Source of the DNA: Coriobacteriia bacterium
Lineage (GTDB): Bacteria; Actinomycetota; Coriobacteriia; Anaerosomatales; Anaerosomataceae
Length of the DNA stretch: 64,000 nucleotides
Assembly: GCA_030651765.1 (NCBI GenBank)
Contig: JAUSBY010000003.1
Span: forward strand, 1-64,000
Direction: 5' to 3'
The notes below the pieces were generated by a model. It worked only from the letters and a program-made list of their open reading frames with translations. It was not told where the DNA came from and did no database searches. The translations under genes were made by a program, and so were the position numbers. Every line of letters begins with the position of its first letter. Positions within the stretch are counted from its first letter, which is position 1. This document shows, piece after piece, positions 24,214 through 32,100 of the stretch.

Positions 24214-25923
24214 CTACTCTGCGTCTGTGCGCAGCGGGGGGCCGAGGGCGACCGCGACGAGCGCGGCCGCAGTGCCGATGGCGACGTCGGGAGCCCAGGC
24301 CGCCAGCCCGAACCCGGAACCGGGAAGTGCGGCCCACAGCGCGTAGCCCGCTGCGAGCATGGCCGCGCCTGCGAGGACTCCCGCCGCAGCCGCGAGCCGC
24401 GTCTGGCGGGCGGCGAGAAGGGCGCAGGTGGCTCCCGCCGCGGCCCACACTATCGGTACGGCGAGCATCGCCGGATCGAAGCCGCCGATGGGTGCCACCG
24501 TCCAGAAGCCCTCGGCAGACCACGGAAAGATGAACATCTGCACGGGCGTGCGCAGCAACGGGGCCACGCCGCCGGTCGCCGTTGAGGCCCCGAGGAGGAG
24601 TACCGCCGAGGCGGCCGAAGCGATGGCTGCCGGTATCGGCCGGAACGCGAGTCCCGACAGCAGCGCCGCGCCGGGAGCCGCGCGTACGATCGCGAGAACG
24701 GGCGCGGCGAGCGGCACGAAGGCGTCCCCCCGCCCGAGTCTGCCGCGCACGACCCAGAATCCAGCGGCCGCAACGCCGGTGAGCAGACCGGGCAGCCAGC
24801 CACCGAACCGCGCGACGCCCGCCACGAGCCCCCCGAGTCCGAGCGCGAGTCCGAGTCCGGGTGCGAGCGCGCCCGCGAGAGCGACCATGAGTGTGACCCC
24901 GAGCTGTGGAGCGAGGGGAAGCACGAACGCCCGCGTTCCGGCCCAGGCGAGCCACCCGCAGCCGAGCGCCGCTCCAAGCCGGGTGAGCGCACCGGCGTGC
25001 GGCGCGAGGCGATCCCACAGGCCGCCGGCATCGTACTCGTCGGGCAGGTCGTCGTCGCCGACGAACTCACCGACGAACTCGGCGAGTGACCTCCTGCCGG
25101 ACTCGGCATCGCCGAGGTAGGGAAGGATCGCCTCCGCGAACCCGGCCACCGAAGCGTACCGGTCCCGCGGATCGGGCTCGAGCGCGGTGAGCAGCGCGTG
25201 GTCGAGCGCGGTTACGAGCGCCGGCTCGAACTCGGAAGGAGCTGGCACCTCGGCGACCTCGATTCTGAACAGCGAGCCCTCGGTGGTGTCGGAGTCGAAC
25301 GGGTTGGCATCGGTGAGCAGTTCGTAGACGAGCACCGCAAACGCCCAGACATCGGTACGCTCGTCGAGGGCAGCGCCGCGGATCTGCTCGGGGGGCATGT
25401 AGCCGATGGTGCCCGAGGTGCCGTGGGCAAGTCCGGCGGCGTCGGTGAGCGCCGAGATGCCGAAGTCGGCGACCTTCACGCGGCCTGTCCGCGTGGCGAG
25501 TACGTTTCCCGGCTTGAGATCGAGGTGTAGCACGCCGTTGTCGTGCGCGTAGCCCACCGCCGCCGCGACCGCCTCGACGACGGCGGCCACCTCATCGGGG
25601 TCGAGCGGGGAACGCGTCTCGTCGAGGACGTCTGCCAGGGAAGAGCCGTCCACATCCTCCATCACGATGTAGGCGTACTCGCCGTCGGTGTCCCACTCGT
25701 GGACCGTGACGATGTTGGGGTGGTTGAGCAGCGCGGCGGTCCGTGCCTCGGCAAGCCCCGCGCGCGGCACCGGTCGGCCTGCCGTGTCGGTCGGCAGGGG
25801 GATCTGCTTGATGGCCACTCTGCGGGTCATCTTGCTGTCGAACGCGAGCACGACCGAGCCATGACCGCCCGCGCCGAGTTCGGCGAGCGGGCGATAGCGG
25901 TCCAGGATGAGCTGCTCGTCCAC
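24214..25923 (-). CDS. Ser/Thr protein kinase with polytopic membrane C-terminus
   Basis: 569 residues from the GTG at 25923, which follows GCAGGAG. The kinase domain spans about 1-265, with glycine loop LGAGGHGSV, VAIKQI, catalytic loop HLDLKPGN and DFG (KVADFGIS). The usual HRD arginine is a leucine here (HLD), which suggests activation-loop phosphorylation is not needed (non-RD type). Residues about 310-565 hold many hydrophobic segments rich in Ala, Gly and Leu, without PASTA repeats. It is upstream of fhaA with a 126-bp gap, so it may be co-regulated with the envelope cluster. Its ligand is unknown. Confidence 0.88.
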   Translation of the reverse strand: MDEQLILDRYRPLAELGAGGHGSVVLAFDSKMTRRVAIKQIPLPTDTAGRPVPRAGLAEARTAALLNHPNIVTVHEWDTDGEYAYIVMEDVDGSSLADVLDETRSPLDPDEVAAVVEAVAAAVGYAHDNGVLHLDLKPGNVLATRTGRVKVADFGISALTDAAGLAHGTSGTIGYMPPEQIRGAALDERTDVWAFAVLVYELLTDANPFDSDTTEGSLFRIEVAEVPAPSEFEPALVTALDHALLTALEPDPRDRYASVAGFAEAILPYLGDAESGRRSLAEFVGEFVGDDDLPDEYDAGGLWDRLAPHAGALTRLGAALGCGWLAWAGTRAFVLPLAPQLGVTLMVALAGALAPGLGLALGLGGLVAGVARFGGWLPGLLTGVAAAGFWVVRGRLGRGDAFVPLAAPVLAIVRAAPGAALLSGLAFRPIPAAIASAASAVLLLGASTATGGVAPLLRTPVQMFIFPWSAEGFWTVAPIGGFDPAMLAVPIVWAAAGATCALLAARQTRLAAAAGVLAGAAMLAAGYALWAALPGSGFGLAAWAPDVAIGTAAALVAVALGPPLRTDAE

Positions 25924-26024
25924 GGTGCTCCTGCGGTTGCGGCTGGTGCGATTGTACGTCACGCTCGGCCGTACCGGCCGGTGTTCGCGTCCGGGCCGGG
26001 TCAGGACCTTCGGGGAGGAGCGCA

Positions 26025-26234
26025 GTGGCTTACACGTACAAGGTCGTCCCGTTCGCCGTGGTGCCCCCGCAGCGCAGCACGCGCATGGAGAATCTAGCCA
26101 CGGCAGCGGCCGAGATGGAGCGCCTCGTCAACCAGTGGGCGGCCTCGGGTTGGGAGTTCATGGGTGTCCAGCAAGTCCAGCTCGCGGACTTCGCCACGCA
26201 CTACGATGTGCTCGTCTTCCGGGCTGACGCATAG
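26025..26234 (+). CDS. Small DUF4177-like protein
   Basis: 69 residues, cytoplasmic. The GTG start follows GGGGAGGAG. Sequence YTYKVVPFAV at the start and NQWAASGWEFMGVQQVQ in the middle resemble the DUF4177 fold, which has conserved WE residues. No function is known. It stands alone between the divergent kinase and the convergent FKBP gene. Confidence 0.65.
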   Translation: MAYTYKVVPFAVVPPQRSTRMENLATAAAEMERLVNQWAASGWEFMGVQQVQLADFATHYDVLVFRADA

Positions 26235-26291
26235 CGACCCCGCGTTGCCGCAGGGCCGCTTCGGTGTTGTGTCGTTCGCGCCGAGCCGTGT

Positions 26292-26723
26292 CTAGCTACC
26301 GACGATCTCCACGAGTTCGAGTGCGAAGGTCAGATCCTCGCCGGCGAGCGGGTGATTGAAGTCGAGCAGCACGGTGTCGTCCGCCACCTCGATGATGGTC
26401 GCGTTGACCTGCTGCCCTTCGGGGCTCACCATCTGCACCATCATGCCCGGCTCCGGCACCTGGGCGGCGCCGAACGCCTCGCGCGGGACGGGCTGGCGGG
26501 CGCGCTCGTCGCGCTCACCGTACGCCTCGGCTGCGGGGATGGTGACGGTCACCGAGCCGCCGACCTCGAGGTCGGCGACGGCCGTCTCGAACCCGGGAAT
26601 GACGTTGCCCTCGCCCACGGTGAACGAGATCGGCTCACGCCCTGCGCTGCTGTCGAACTCGGAACCGTCAGCCAGCGTGCCTGTGTAGTGCACGCGGACG
26701 GTGTTTCCTGACTGTGGTTTCAC
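26292..26723 (-). CDS. FKBP-type peptidyl-prolyl isomerase, SlyD-like
   Basis: 143 residues. It catalyses cis-trans isomerisation of prolyl bonds and acts as a chaperone. FKBP core motifs flank an insert-in-flap domain: VRVHYTGTLADGSEFDSS and FTVGEGNVIPGFE, then the insert region (QPVPREAFGAAQVPEPGMM), then LDFNHPLAGEDLTFALELVEI. There is no His-rich tail like E. coli SlyD. The GTG at 26723 follows AGGAG; the upstream ATG at 26765 has no ribosome site. Confidence 0.92.
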   Translation of the reverse strand: MKPQSGNTVRVHYTGTLADGSEFDSSAGREPISFTVGEGNVIPGFETAVADLEVGGSVTVTIPAAEAYGERDERARQPVPREAFGAAQVPEPGMMVQMVSPEGQQVNATIIEVADDTVLLDFNHPLAGEDLTFALELVEIVGS

Positions 26724-26839
26724 GGGGATTCTCCTGTCTGAACTGTGGAACGGTACGCGGCCCACTGTACCGCACCGCGCGCCCGTCGGCCTATTCCACC
26801 TGCGCGCACCCCTGTGCTACCCTGTCTTTCGCACGTCAC

Positions 26840-26925
26840 GCGGGTGTGGCGGAATGGCAGACGCGCATGGTTCAGGTCCATGTGGGGGCAACCCCGTGAA
26901 GGTTCAACTCCTTTCACCCGCACCA
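26840..26925 (+). tRNA. tRNA-Leu(CAG)
   Basis: 86-nt class II tRNA. The acceptor is GCGGGTG/CACCCGC, the anticodon stem CATGG/CCATG with loop TTCAGGT (anticodon CAG), the long variable arm GGGGGCAACCCC, and CCA is encoded. Confidence 0.95.
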
Positions 26926-26936
26926 CAGACTCAAGC

Positions 26937-26968
26937 GGCGGCTTCCTCCCGATGCGGATGGAGCCGCC
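26937..26968 (+). terminator. Terminator after tRNA-Leu
   Basis: GGCGGCT (26937-26943) pairs with AGCCGCC (26962-26968), followed by TTCTTC. Confidence 0.7.
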
Positions 26969-27090
26969 TTCTTCGTGCAGCGGGGGAGTCGGGCCCCTTC
27001 CATCGGTCTCCTCGCTCCACCGGGGCCGTTCGTTGTGTTTCGGCGCGCGGCATCGCACAATCGGAGTCGGATGCGACGGAAGGGACATGC

Positions 27091-27630
27091 GTGCTTCGAC
27101 GAGTCGTCTATGCGGTGCTGGTGATAGTGCTCTTCACGCTGCCCGTGGCGTGCGACGATGCCGATCTCGACACGGTGGACGAGTCCCTGGAGTCTTCCGC
27201 CGACGAGATCGCGGTGCCTCAACCGGTCGATCCGTCGGTGCTGCTCACTCCCGCCGACGTCGAGCGGGTCACGGGATTGACCGCGCTATCGGTCGTCCCG
27301 TACGACCCCGCCGTGGGCGCAGGAGGGGACGTCAACATCGCCGACGAGACAGGGCAGCTGGTCGCCATGCTCATCGTCGAGGGTCCCGAGCAGTGGGGTG
27401 CGTGGCTCACCGACGGCTTCACGGTGCGTGAGCCGGTGTCGCCTCCTGTCGGCGATGAGTCCTTCATCGGCCCGAGTCCTGACGTCAACGAGGCCGTCTA
27501 CATCTTCGGTTTTCTCAAGGACGACACCGCGATCGTGATCGACACGTTCTTCGATCCGGGCGGCAACGGGACGATCCTGAGCACCGAGGATCTGCGTGCG
27601 CTTGCCGAGGTCGTGGAAGGCCGGCTCTAG
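27091..27630 (+). CDS. Hypothetical lipoprotein
   Basis: 179 residues. The GTG at 27091 follows GGAAGGGAC. A lipoprotein signal (VVYAVLVIVLFTLPVACDD) with lipobox LPVAC predicts anchoring outside the membrane. The mature domain has a DVERVTGL segment and looks like a small alpha/beta ligand-binding fold, family not recognised. A DUF2177-type membrane protein gene follows 25 bp later, so the two may be co-transcribed. Confidence 0.75.
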   Translation: MLRRVVYAVLVIVLFTLPVACDDADLDTVDESLESSADEIAVPQPVDPSVLLTPADVERVTGLTALSVVPYDPAVGAGGDVNIADETGQLVAMLIVEGPEQWGAWLTDGFTVREPVSPPVGDESFIGPSPDVNEAVYIFGFLKDDTAIVIDTFFDPGGNGTILSTEDLRALAEVVEGRL

Positions 27631-27655
27631 CTATCAGACTCGGTTGGAGGTCCTC

Positions 27656-28063
27656 GTGATCGGCATCAAGTGGCTGTGGCTCTACCTGATCTCGTTCGCC
27701 GCGTTCCTTGCGATTGACGCCGTGTGGCTCTTCACGATGTCCGGGCGGTTTTACAAGGCTCAACTCGGTGACCTCATGCGCGATCAGCCGAACCTGCCCG
27801 TGGCACTGCTGTTCTACGTCGTCTACGTCGCAGGCGTGCTCGTGCTCGCGGTCATGCCCGGTGTCGAGGCGGGCTCGGTGCTCAAGGCCGCGGCCTACGG
27901 TGCGCTTCTCGGCTTCGTGGCATACGGCACGTATGACATCACGAACCTCTCGACGGTGCGCGACTGGCCGGTGATCGTCACGGTCGTGGATCTCGTGTGG
28001 GGAAGTGTCCTTACGGCTACGGTCGCCACGGTCGGCTACTACGCGGCCAGGTGGCTGGGTTAG
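27656..28063 (+). CDS. DUF2177-family integral membrane protein
   Basis: 135 residues with four predicted membrane helices. Conserved family motifs are WLYLISFAAFLAIDAVWL at the start and YGTYDITNLSTVRDWP. The function is unknown. The GTG start follows GGTTGGAGG. Confidence 0.85.
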   Translation: MIGIKWLWLYLISFAAFLAIDAVWLFTMSGRFYKAQLGDLMRDQPNLPVALLFYVVYVAGVLVLAVMPGVEAGSVLKAAAYGALLGFVAYGTYDITNLSTVRDWPVIVTVVDLVWGSVLTATVATVGYYAARWLG

Positions 28064-28170
28064 TATCGACTGCGGCGCGCATCCTTGGAGGTATGCGCCC
28101 GGGCGCGTCGTACACTCTAATCATGGACCGTGTCTCGGTTTGTACGCATTCCCGATAGGACGTGTAACAC

Positions 28171-29505
28171 ATGCTCTCTGAACGCATCGTCACCGGTGCG
28201 CTGCGCATTCTTAATCGGCGCTACCTCGGGCAGAAGCCCGTGGAGCTGTCGGGTCTCCCGGATCCGACGCCCGGTAAGCGGTACACGCTCTACCTTCATG
28301 TGCCGTTCTGCGAGCGCCTCTGTCCGTACTGCTCGTTCAACCGTTTCCTGTACGGCGAGGAGCGGGCTCGCCGCTACTTCCGCGCGCTTCGGCAGGAGTT
28401 GAGGTCGGCTGCGGGAAACGGGTTCGACTTCGCCACGCTCTACATCGGCGGAGGCACCCCGACCATCCTGCTCGACGAGCTGTGCGAGACCATCGACCTC
28501 GCGCGCTCGCTCTTTCCCGGGATCGGTGAGGTCTCGGCCGAGACGAGCCCCAATCACATCACCGATGCGACCATCGAAGCGCTCAAGGACCGCGTGGACC
28601 GATTCAGTGTCGGCGTTCAGAGCTTCGATGACACGCTGCTCCAGCAGATGGCCCGCTACGACAAGTACGGCTGCGGCCAGCAGGTCTTCGAGCAGGTGCA
28701 GAAGGCGGCTGGTCAGTTTCACTCGCTCAATGTAGATATGATCTTCAACTTCCCGAGCCAGAACCGCGCGATGCTCGAGCGCGACATCGAGCTCGTGAAG
28801 CAGACCGGCGCCAACCAGACGACCTTCTATCCGCTCATGGCGTCGCCCAAGAACCGCCGCGAGCTCGCCCGCACGATCGGCGCGATCGACTTCGCACGCG
28901 AAGCGGAGTACTACCGGGTCGTCAGCGAGGGCCTGACGCCCGACTTCGAGCCCGCCTCCGCGTGGACGTTCTCCCAGGACAAGGGTGGCATGATCGACGA
29001 GTACATCGTGGACTACGACGAGTACGTCGGTCTGGGTTCGGGTGCGTTGTCGTTCATCGGCGGCAGGATCTATAACAACACCTTCTCGCTCGAGGACTAT
29101 GAGACGCGGATAGCCGAGGGCCGTTCTCCGGTCGTCCAGATGGGCAGACAGTACGGCCGGAAGGCGCGGATGCGTTACCGGTTCGTGACAGACCTGTTCG
29201 GCCTACGGCTCGACAAGGAGCGTTTCGCCCGTGACTTCGGTGTCCCGGTCGAGCGTGGACTCGCACTCGAACTGGCGTTCATGCGCCTCGCTGGCGGCAT
29301 CGCGACAGACACCCCTACCGAGATCACGCTCACGGTGACCGGCCGCTACCTGTTGCTCGTGATGATGCGCGAGACCCTCGCGTCCTCGAACGACCACCGT
29401 GACCACCAGCGTGAGTTGCTGCCGGCGCATGAGAAGGTGCTGCTCTCGGACGCCGAGATAGTGCCGTGCCCGCCTTCTCGCGAAAAGTGCCTGGCCGCAA
29501 GCTAG
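28171..29505 (+). CDS. Radical SAM protein of the HemN/HemW coproporphyrinogen oxidase-like family
   Basis: 444 residues. The 4Fe-4S radical SAM motif CERLCPYC lies in YLHVPFCERLCPYCSF, followed by the glycine-rich SAM motif IGGGTPT and a HemN-like C-terminal domain. True HemN makes protoporphyrinogen, HemW inserts heme, and ChuW/HutW opens heme; the sequence alone does not decide. Adjacency to the heme O synthase gene (13-bp gap) supports a heme role. The ATG at 28171 is chosen by conserved N-terminus, with only a weak GGA upstream. Confidence 0.8.
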   Translation: MLSERIVTGALRILNRRYLGQKPVELSGLPDPTPGKRYTLYLHVPFCERLCPYCSFNRFLYGEERARRYFRALRQELRSAAGNGFDFATLYIGGGTPTILLDELCETIDLARSLFPGIGEVSAETSPNHITDATIEALKDRVDRFSVGVQSFDDTLLQQMARYDKYGCGQQVFEQVQKAAGQFHSLNVDMIFNFPSQNRAMLERDIELVKQTGANQTTFYPLMASPKNRRELARTIGAIDFAREAEYYRVVSEGLTPDFEPASAWTFSQDKGGMIDEYIVDYDEYVGLGSGALSFIGGRIYNNTFSLEDYETRIAEGRSPVVQMGRQYGRKARMRYRFVTDLFGLRLDKERFARDFGVPVERGLALELAFMRLAGGIATDTPTEITLTVTGRYLLLVMMRETLASSNDHRDHQRELLPAHEKVLLSDAEIVPCPPSREKCLAAS

Positions 29506-29518
29506 GGCCGGGGGCGCC

Positions 29519-30427
29519 GTGGACGATCTGATGACCCCGACCGTACGCGAAGAGCCGGTGCGGATGCGCCGTTCACCTGTCGCTGCGTACTTCGAGCTCA
29601 CCAAGCCGAAACAGACCGCGCTTCTCATGACCACGGCCGCCGGCGCCTACCTCATGGCGGCGACCGGTGGGGTATCGTGGGCGATTTTCGTGCCCGCCAT
29701 GCTGGCGATGTGCGCAGCCATTTCGGGCTCGACGGCGCTCAACATGGTGTTCGACCGCGACATCGACGCCCGGATGTCGCGGACGGCCGCGCGCCCGATC
29801 CCTGCCGGGGAGATCGCCCCGGCGACTGCGCTGGTGTTCGGAATCGCGCTCTCGGCGATCGGCGTAGCCGTCGCATGGGTGCTCGACCCGCTCTACGGGT
29901 TGATCGTTCTCGTCGGCCTCGCGTTCGACGTGGTCGTCTACACGATGTGGCTGAAGCGCAAGACGCCCGCATCGATCCTCATCGGTGGCATCTCCGGCGG
30001 CATGCCGGCGCTTGCGGGCCGTGCGCTCGCGGTAGGCGCGCTCGATGCCGTGGGGTTCCTGTTGGCCGCCGGGGTCGTGCTGTGGATCCCGGCCCACATC
30101 CTCACGCTGTCCACACGTCACGCGGCCGAGTACGAGTCGGCGGGGATCCCGGTCTGGCCGAGCATCTACGGCGCTGACCGCACGCGGCGTCTTGTCGCGG
30201 TCGCGACACTCGGTGCGGTCGTCGTCCTCGTGCTTGCCGGCATCCTCCAGCAGATCACGCCGCTTGCCTTGTTCGGTCTCGCCTGTGCAGGGACGCTGAT
30301 GACAGGGTTCGCCTTCTGGACGGTCGTCGCTCCCTCGGAGCGAAAGAACTGGGTCCTGTTCAAGGCCGCGTCGGCGTACATGCTGTTCGCCTTCGTCTGC
30401 CTGACGGCGGGTTCCGTCTTTCGCTAG
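29519..30427 (+). CDS. ctaB: Protoheme IX farnesyltransferase (heme O synthase)
   Basis: UbiA-family membrane prenyltransferase that adds farnesyl to heme B, giving heme O for heme-copper oxidases. The first Asp-rich motif is N75-M-V-F-D-R-D-I-D83, continuing ARMSRTAARPIP. The second region is YTMWLKRKTPASILIGGISGGMP. About nine membrane helices, 302 residues. It starts at GTG 29519 or ATG 29531. It is probably in an operon with the upstream radical SAM gene. No oxidase subunits are in the window. Confidence 0.93.
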   Translation: MDDLMTPTVREEPVRMRRSPVAAYFELTKPKQTALLMTTAAGAYLMAATGGVSWAIFVPAMLAMCAAISGSTALNMVFDRDIDARMSRTAARPIPAGEIAPATALVFGIALSAIGVAVAWVLDPLYGLIVLVGLAFDVVVYTMWLKRKTPASILIGGISGGMPALAGRALAVGALDAVGFLLAAGVVLWIPAHILTLSTRHAAEYESAGIPVWPSIYGADRTRRLVAVATLGAVVVLVLAGILQQITPLALFGLACAGTLMTGFAFWTVVAPSERKNWVLFKAASAYMLFAFVCLTAGSVFR

Positions 30428-30513
30428 GTGGCCGCCCCGCTCGCGCGGGTGGGCCTCAGTTTGCTTAAGCGGTTGGCGCACGTCATGATAGAACCTCGGC
30501 AGGAGGTGCGGTC

Positions 30514-30876
30514 ATGCCCGAACTAAGCGAGCCCTACGGTTTCGACGACGAGTTCACGACCGAACATGCGCATCTGATGCTGGACTTCTACGGCAAGACG
30601 TTGGTCGCTCAGGGGTTCGAAGCGCGGGCCTATCCCGATGTCGACGAGCACATCGGGGCGAACCGTCTTCAGACACCCAAGTTCGACACCCTGAACCACG
30701 CGCTGTGGATGTGTGCCATGACCAGGGAGTTCCTGCGGCAGGGCCGACTTGCCAAGGCGTACCGCTGGATCGGGACGATCCAGGGCATCCTCCTCGTGAA
30801 CGGCGTGTTCAGCATCTCCGAGCTTAAAGGGCACAACCGGATCGCGCTACCTCCGGTGAATCCCCGGGGTCGCTAG
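30514..30876 (+). CDS. Hypothetical cytoplasmic protein, 120 residues
   Basis: Not recognised. The ATG follows GGCAGGAGG. It is mostly helical, with a LNHALWMCAMTREFLRQGRLAKAYRWIGTIQG segment that suggests a small helical bundle. There is no signal or membrane segment. It is followed 34 bp later by a small Cys-containing protein on the same strand. Confidence 0.7.
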   Translation: MPELSEPYGFDDEFTTEHAHLMLDFYGKTLVAQGFEARAYPDVDEHIGANRLQTPKFDTLNHALWMCAMTREFLRQGRLAKAYRWIGTIQGILLVNGVFSISELKGHNRIALPPVNPRGR

Positions 30877-30910
30877 TGCCGGCGGGGCCGAGGAGAGGGA
30901 CAGGCGACGC

Positions 30911-31129
30911 GTGGAACGCGACGGATTCACACCCATACGCGGCAAGTGCTACTACTGGCGCGAGAAGCTGATGGACGAGGATCGGTTCGATCGTCACCTG
31001 AAGAAGGACGAGTGGCGCGTCGAGTGCACCTGCTTCGTCGAGGGAAACATGTGGCGCTACACCGTGGCGACCGTGCCGTCAAACTGCTCCCTGCACCGCC
31101 ACTGCCGGTACTACATCAGTACGGGATAG
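30911..31129 (+). CDS. Small hypothetical protein with five cysteines
   Basis: 72 residues from GTG 30911 (GAGGAGAGGG upstream at a slightly long spacing). Cys are at GKCYYW, ECTCFVE, SNCSLHRHCRYY; together with two His this could bind a metal. Family not recognised. It ends before a bidirectional hairpin. Confidence 0.6.
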   Translation: MERDGFTPIRGKCYYWREKLMDEDRFDRHLKKDEWRVECTCFVEGNMWRYTVATVPSNCSLHRHCRYYISTG

Positions 31130-31176
31130 CTCTCGGGTGGACCCCCAGAGTCGGTAGCTCCGGCGCGAAACGAACA

Positions 31177-31205
31177 GCGGCCCCCCGAGATTTCCGAGGG
31201 GCCGC
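31177..31205. terminator. Bidirectional hairpin between convergent small genes
   Basis: GCGGCCCC (31177-31184) pairs with GGGGCCGC (31198-31205) across a 13-nt loop that can pair further. Confidence 0.65.
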
Positions 31206-31266
31206 CTCCGGAGCCAGCCGTGTGCCGTTGCGAGTGCGCGCCATCTGTGGCCGGCGTATCCGCAGA

Positions 31267-31437
31267 TCAGAAGCGTCCGGTCAGTCCGGCTGGCAGACCG
31301 GCGCCGTGAACGATACGAACCCGGTATCCACTGCCGTTGCATGCGTTGCAGGAACGCCACTTGCTGGCGTCCGGCTGGTGCTCGCTAGCGAGTACCTTGT
31401 TGCCCTTACAGACCGGGCAGGTCTCTTTGCGTACCAT
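31267..31437 (-). CDS. DnaJ-type zinc-finger microprotein, 56 residues
   Basis: A short minus-strand gene with an excellent ribosome site (AAGGAGG, 8 nt before the ATG at 31437). The product has CPVCKGNKV (residues 7-15) and CNACNGSGY (30-38), paired CxxCxG motifs as in the DnaJ/TRAP zinc-finger repeat. It should bind one zinc ion. No other domain is present. It may be a stand-alone chaperone-type or RNA-binding zinc finger. It converges with the Cys-containing gene ending at 31129. Confidence 0.8.
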   Translation of the reverse strand: MVRKETCPVCKGNKVLASEHQPDASKWRSCNACNGSGYRVRIVHGAGLPAGLTGRF

Positions 31438-31683
31438 CGCAGCAACCTCCTTGAGTAGCCACGACGTGTCTTAAGCAATCTTCATTCCAATGTGGGAGTT
31501 CGTCCACAGATGAGCGAACCGAGGGCGCACGTTCACGTTGCGGGGAGTCCGGTAGGGCTCCTGTGTGTCGGCACGGTAACGGCTCGGGGGCAGCAGGCTT
31601 TCGGTTCCTTGTTGCATGGCGCGAAGGGTGCGATACCTCTTGTAGATGCATACGCCCGCTCATGACAGGTGGTAGGAAACGGA

Positions 31684-32016
31684 ATGCTTGCACTTCGCTC
31701 GAACATCCAGGTACAGCGGGCCGAGGCAGCACTTGCGCCACGCGTCGCTCACGTCGAGCATGTCATCAAGCCGCACGTGAGACGGACGGTGTTGACGCTC
31801 GGAATCGCGTATCCGCTCGCGATGTTGCCGCAGTTGTACAACGTGTGGGTGTTGCAGCGGACTGCGGGTCTGAGCGAACTCACGTACAGCGCGGGTCTGG
31901 TCATGGCACTCGCGTGGACGGTCTACGGGCTGGTCAACCGCGACAAGGCGATCTTCGGGCTGAACATGCTGTGGATCGGCGTGCACACGACGATGATCGT
32001 GGGACTGCTGCGGTAG
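31684..32016 (+). CDS. PQ-loop/SemiSWEET-like membrane protein
   Basis: About 110 residues with three helices. The PQ-loop signature YPLAMLPQLYNVW is in helix 1, followed by TAGLSELTYSAGLVMALAWTVYGLVNRD and a third helix ending at the C-terminus. SemiSWEETs work as dimers that move sugars; this one has a longer N-terminal extension (about 30 residues before helix 1). The ATG at 31684 follows GGTAGGAAACGG. Confidence 0.8.
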   Translation: MLALRSNIQVQRAEAALAPRVAHVEHVIKPHVRRTVLTLGIAYPLAMLPQLYNVWVLQRTAGLSELTYSAGLVMALAWTVYGLVNRDKAIFGLNMLWIGVHTTMIVGLLR

Positions 32017-32045
32017 CACCGCCGCCCGCGCGCTCCGGAAACATG

Positions 32046-32077
32046 ACGGCCGCCCGACTCGACAGTCGGGCGGCCGT
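32046..32077. terminator. Perfect bidirectional terminator
   Basis: ACGGCCGCCCGACT (32046-32059) and its complement (32064-32077) form a 14-bp stem with loop CGAC between convergent genes; TTGATG follows. Confidence 0.85.
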
Positions 32078-32100
32078 TGATGTGAGCCGGGTGCGCTTTG

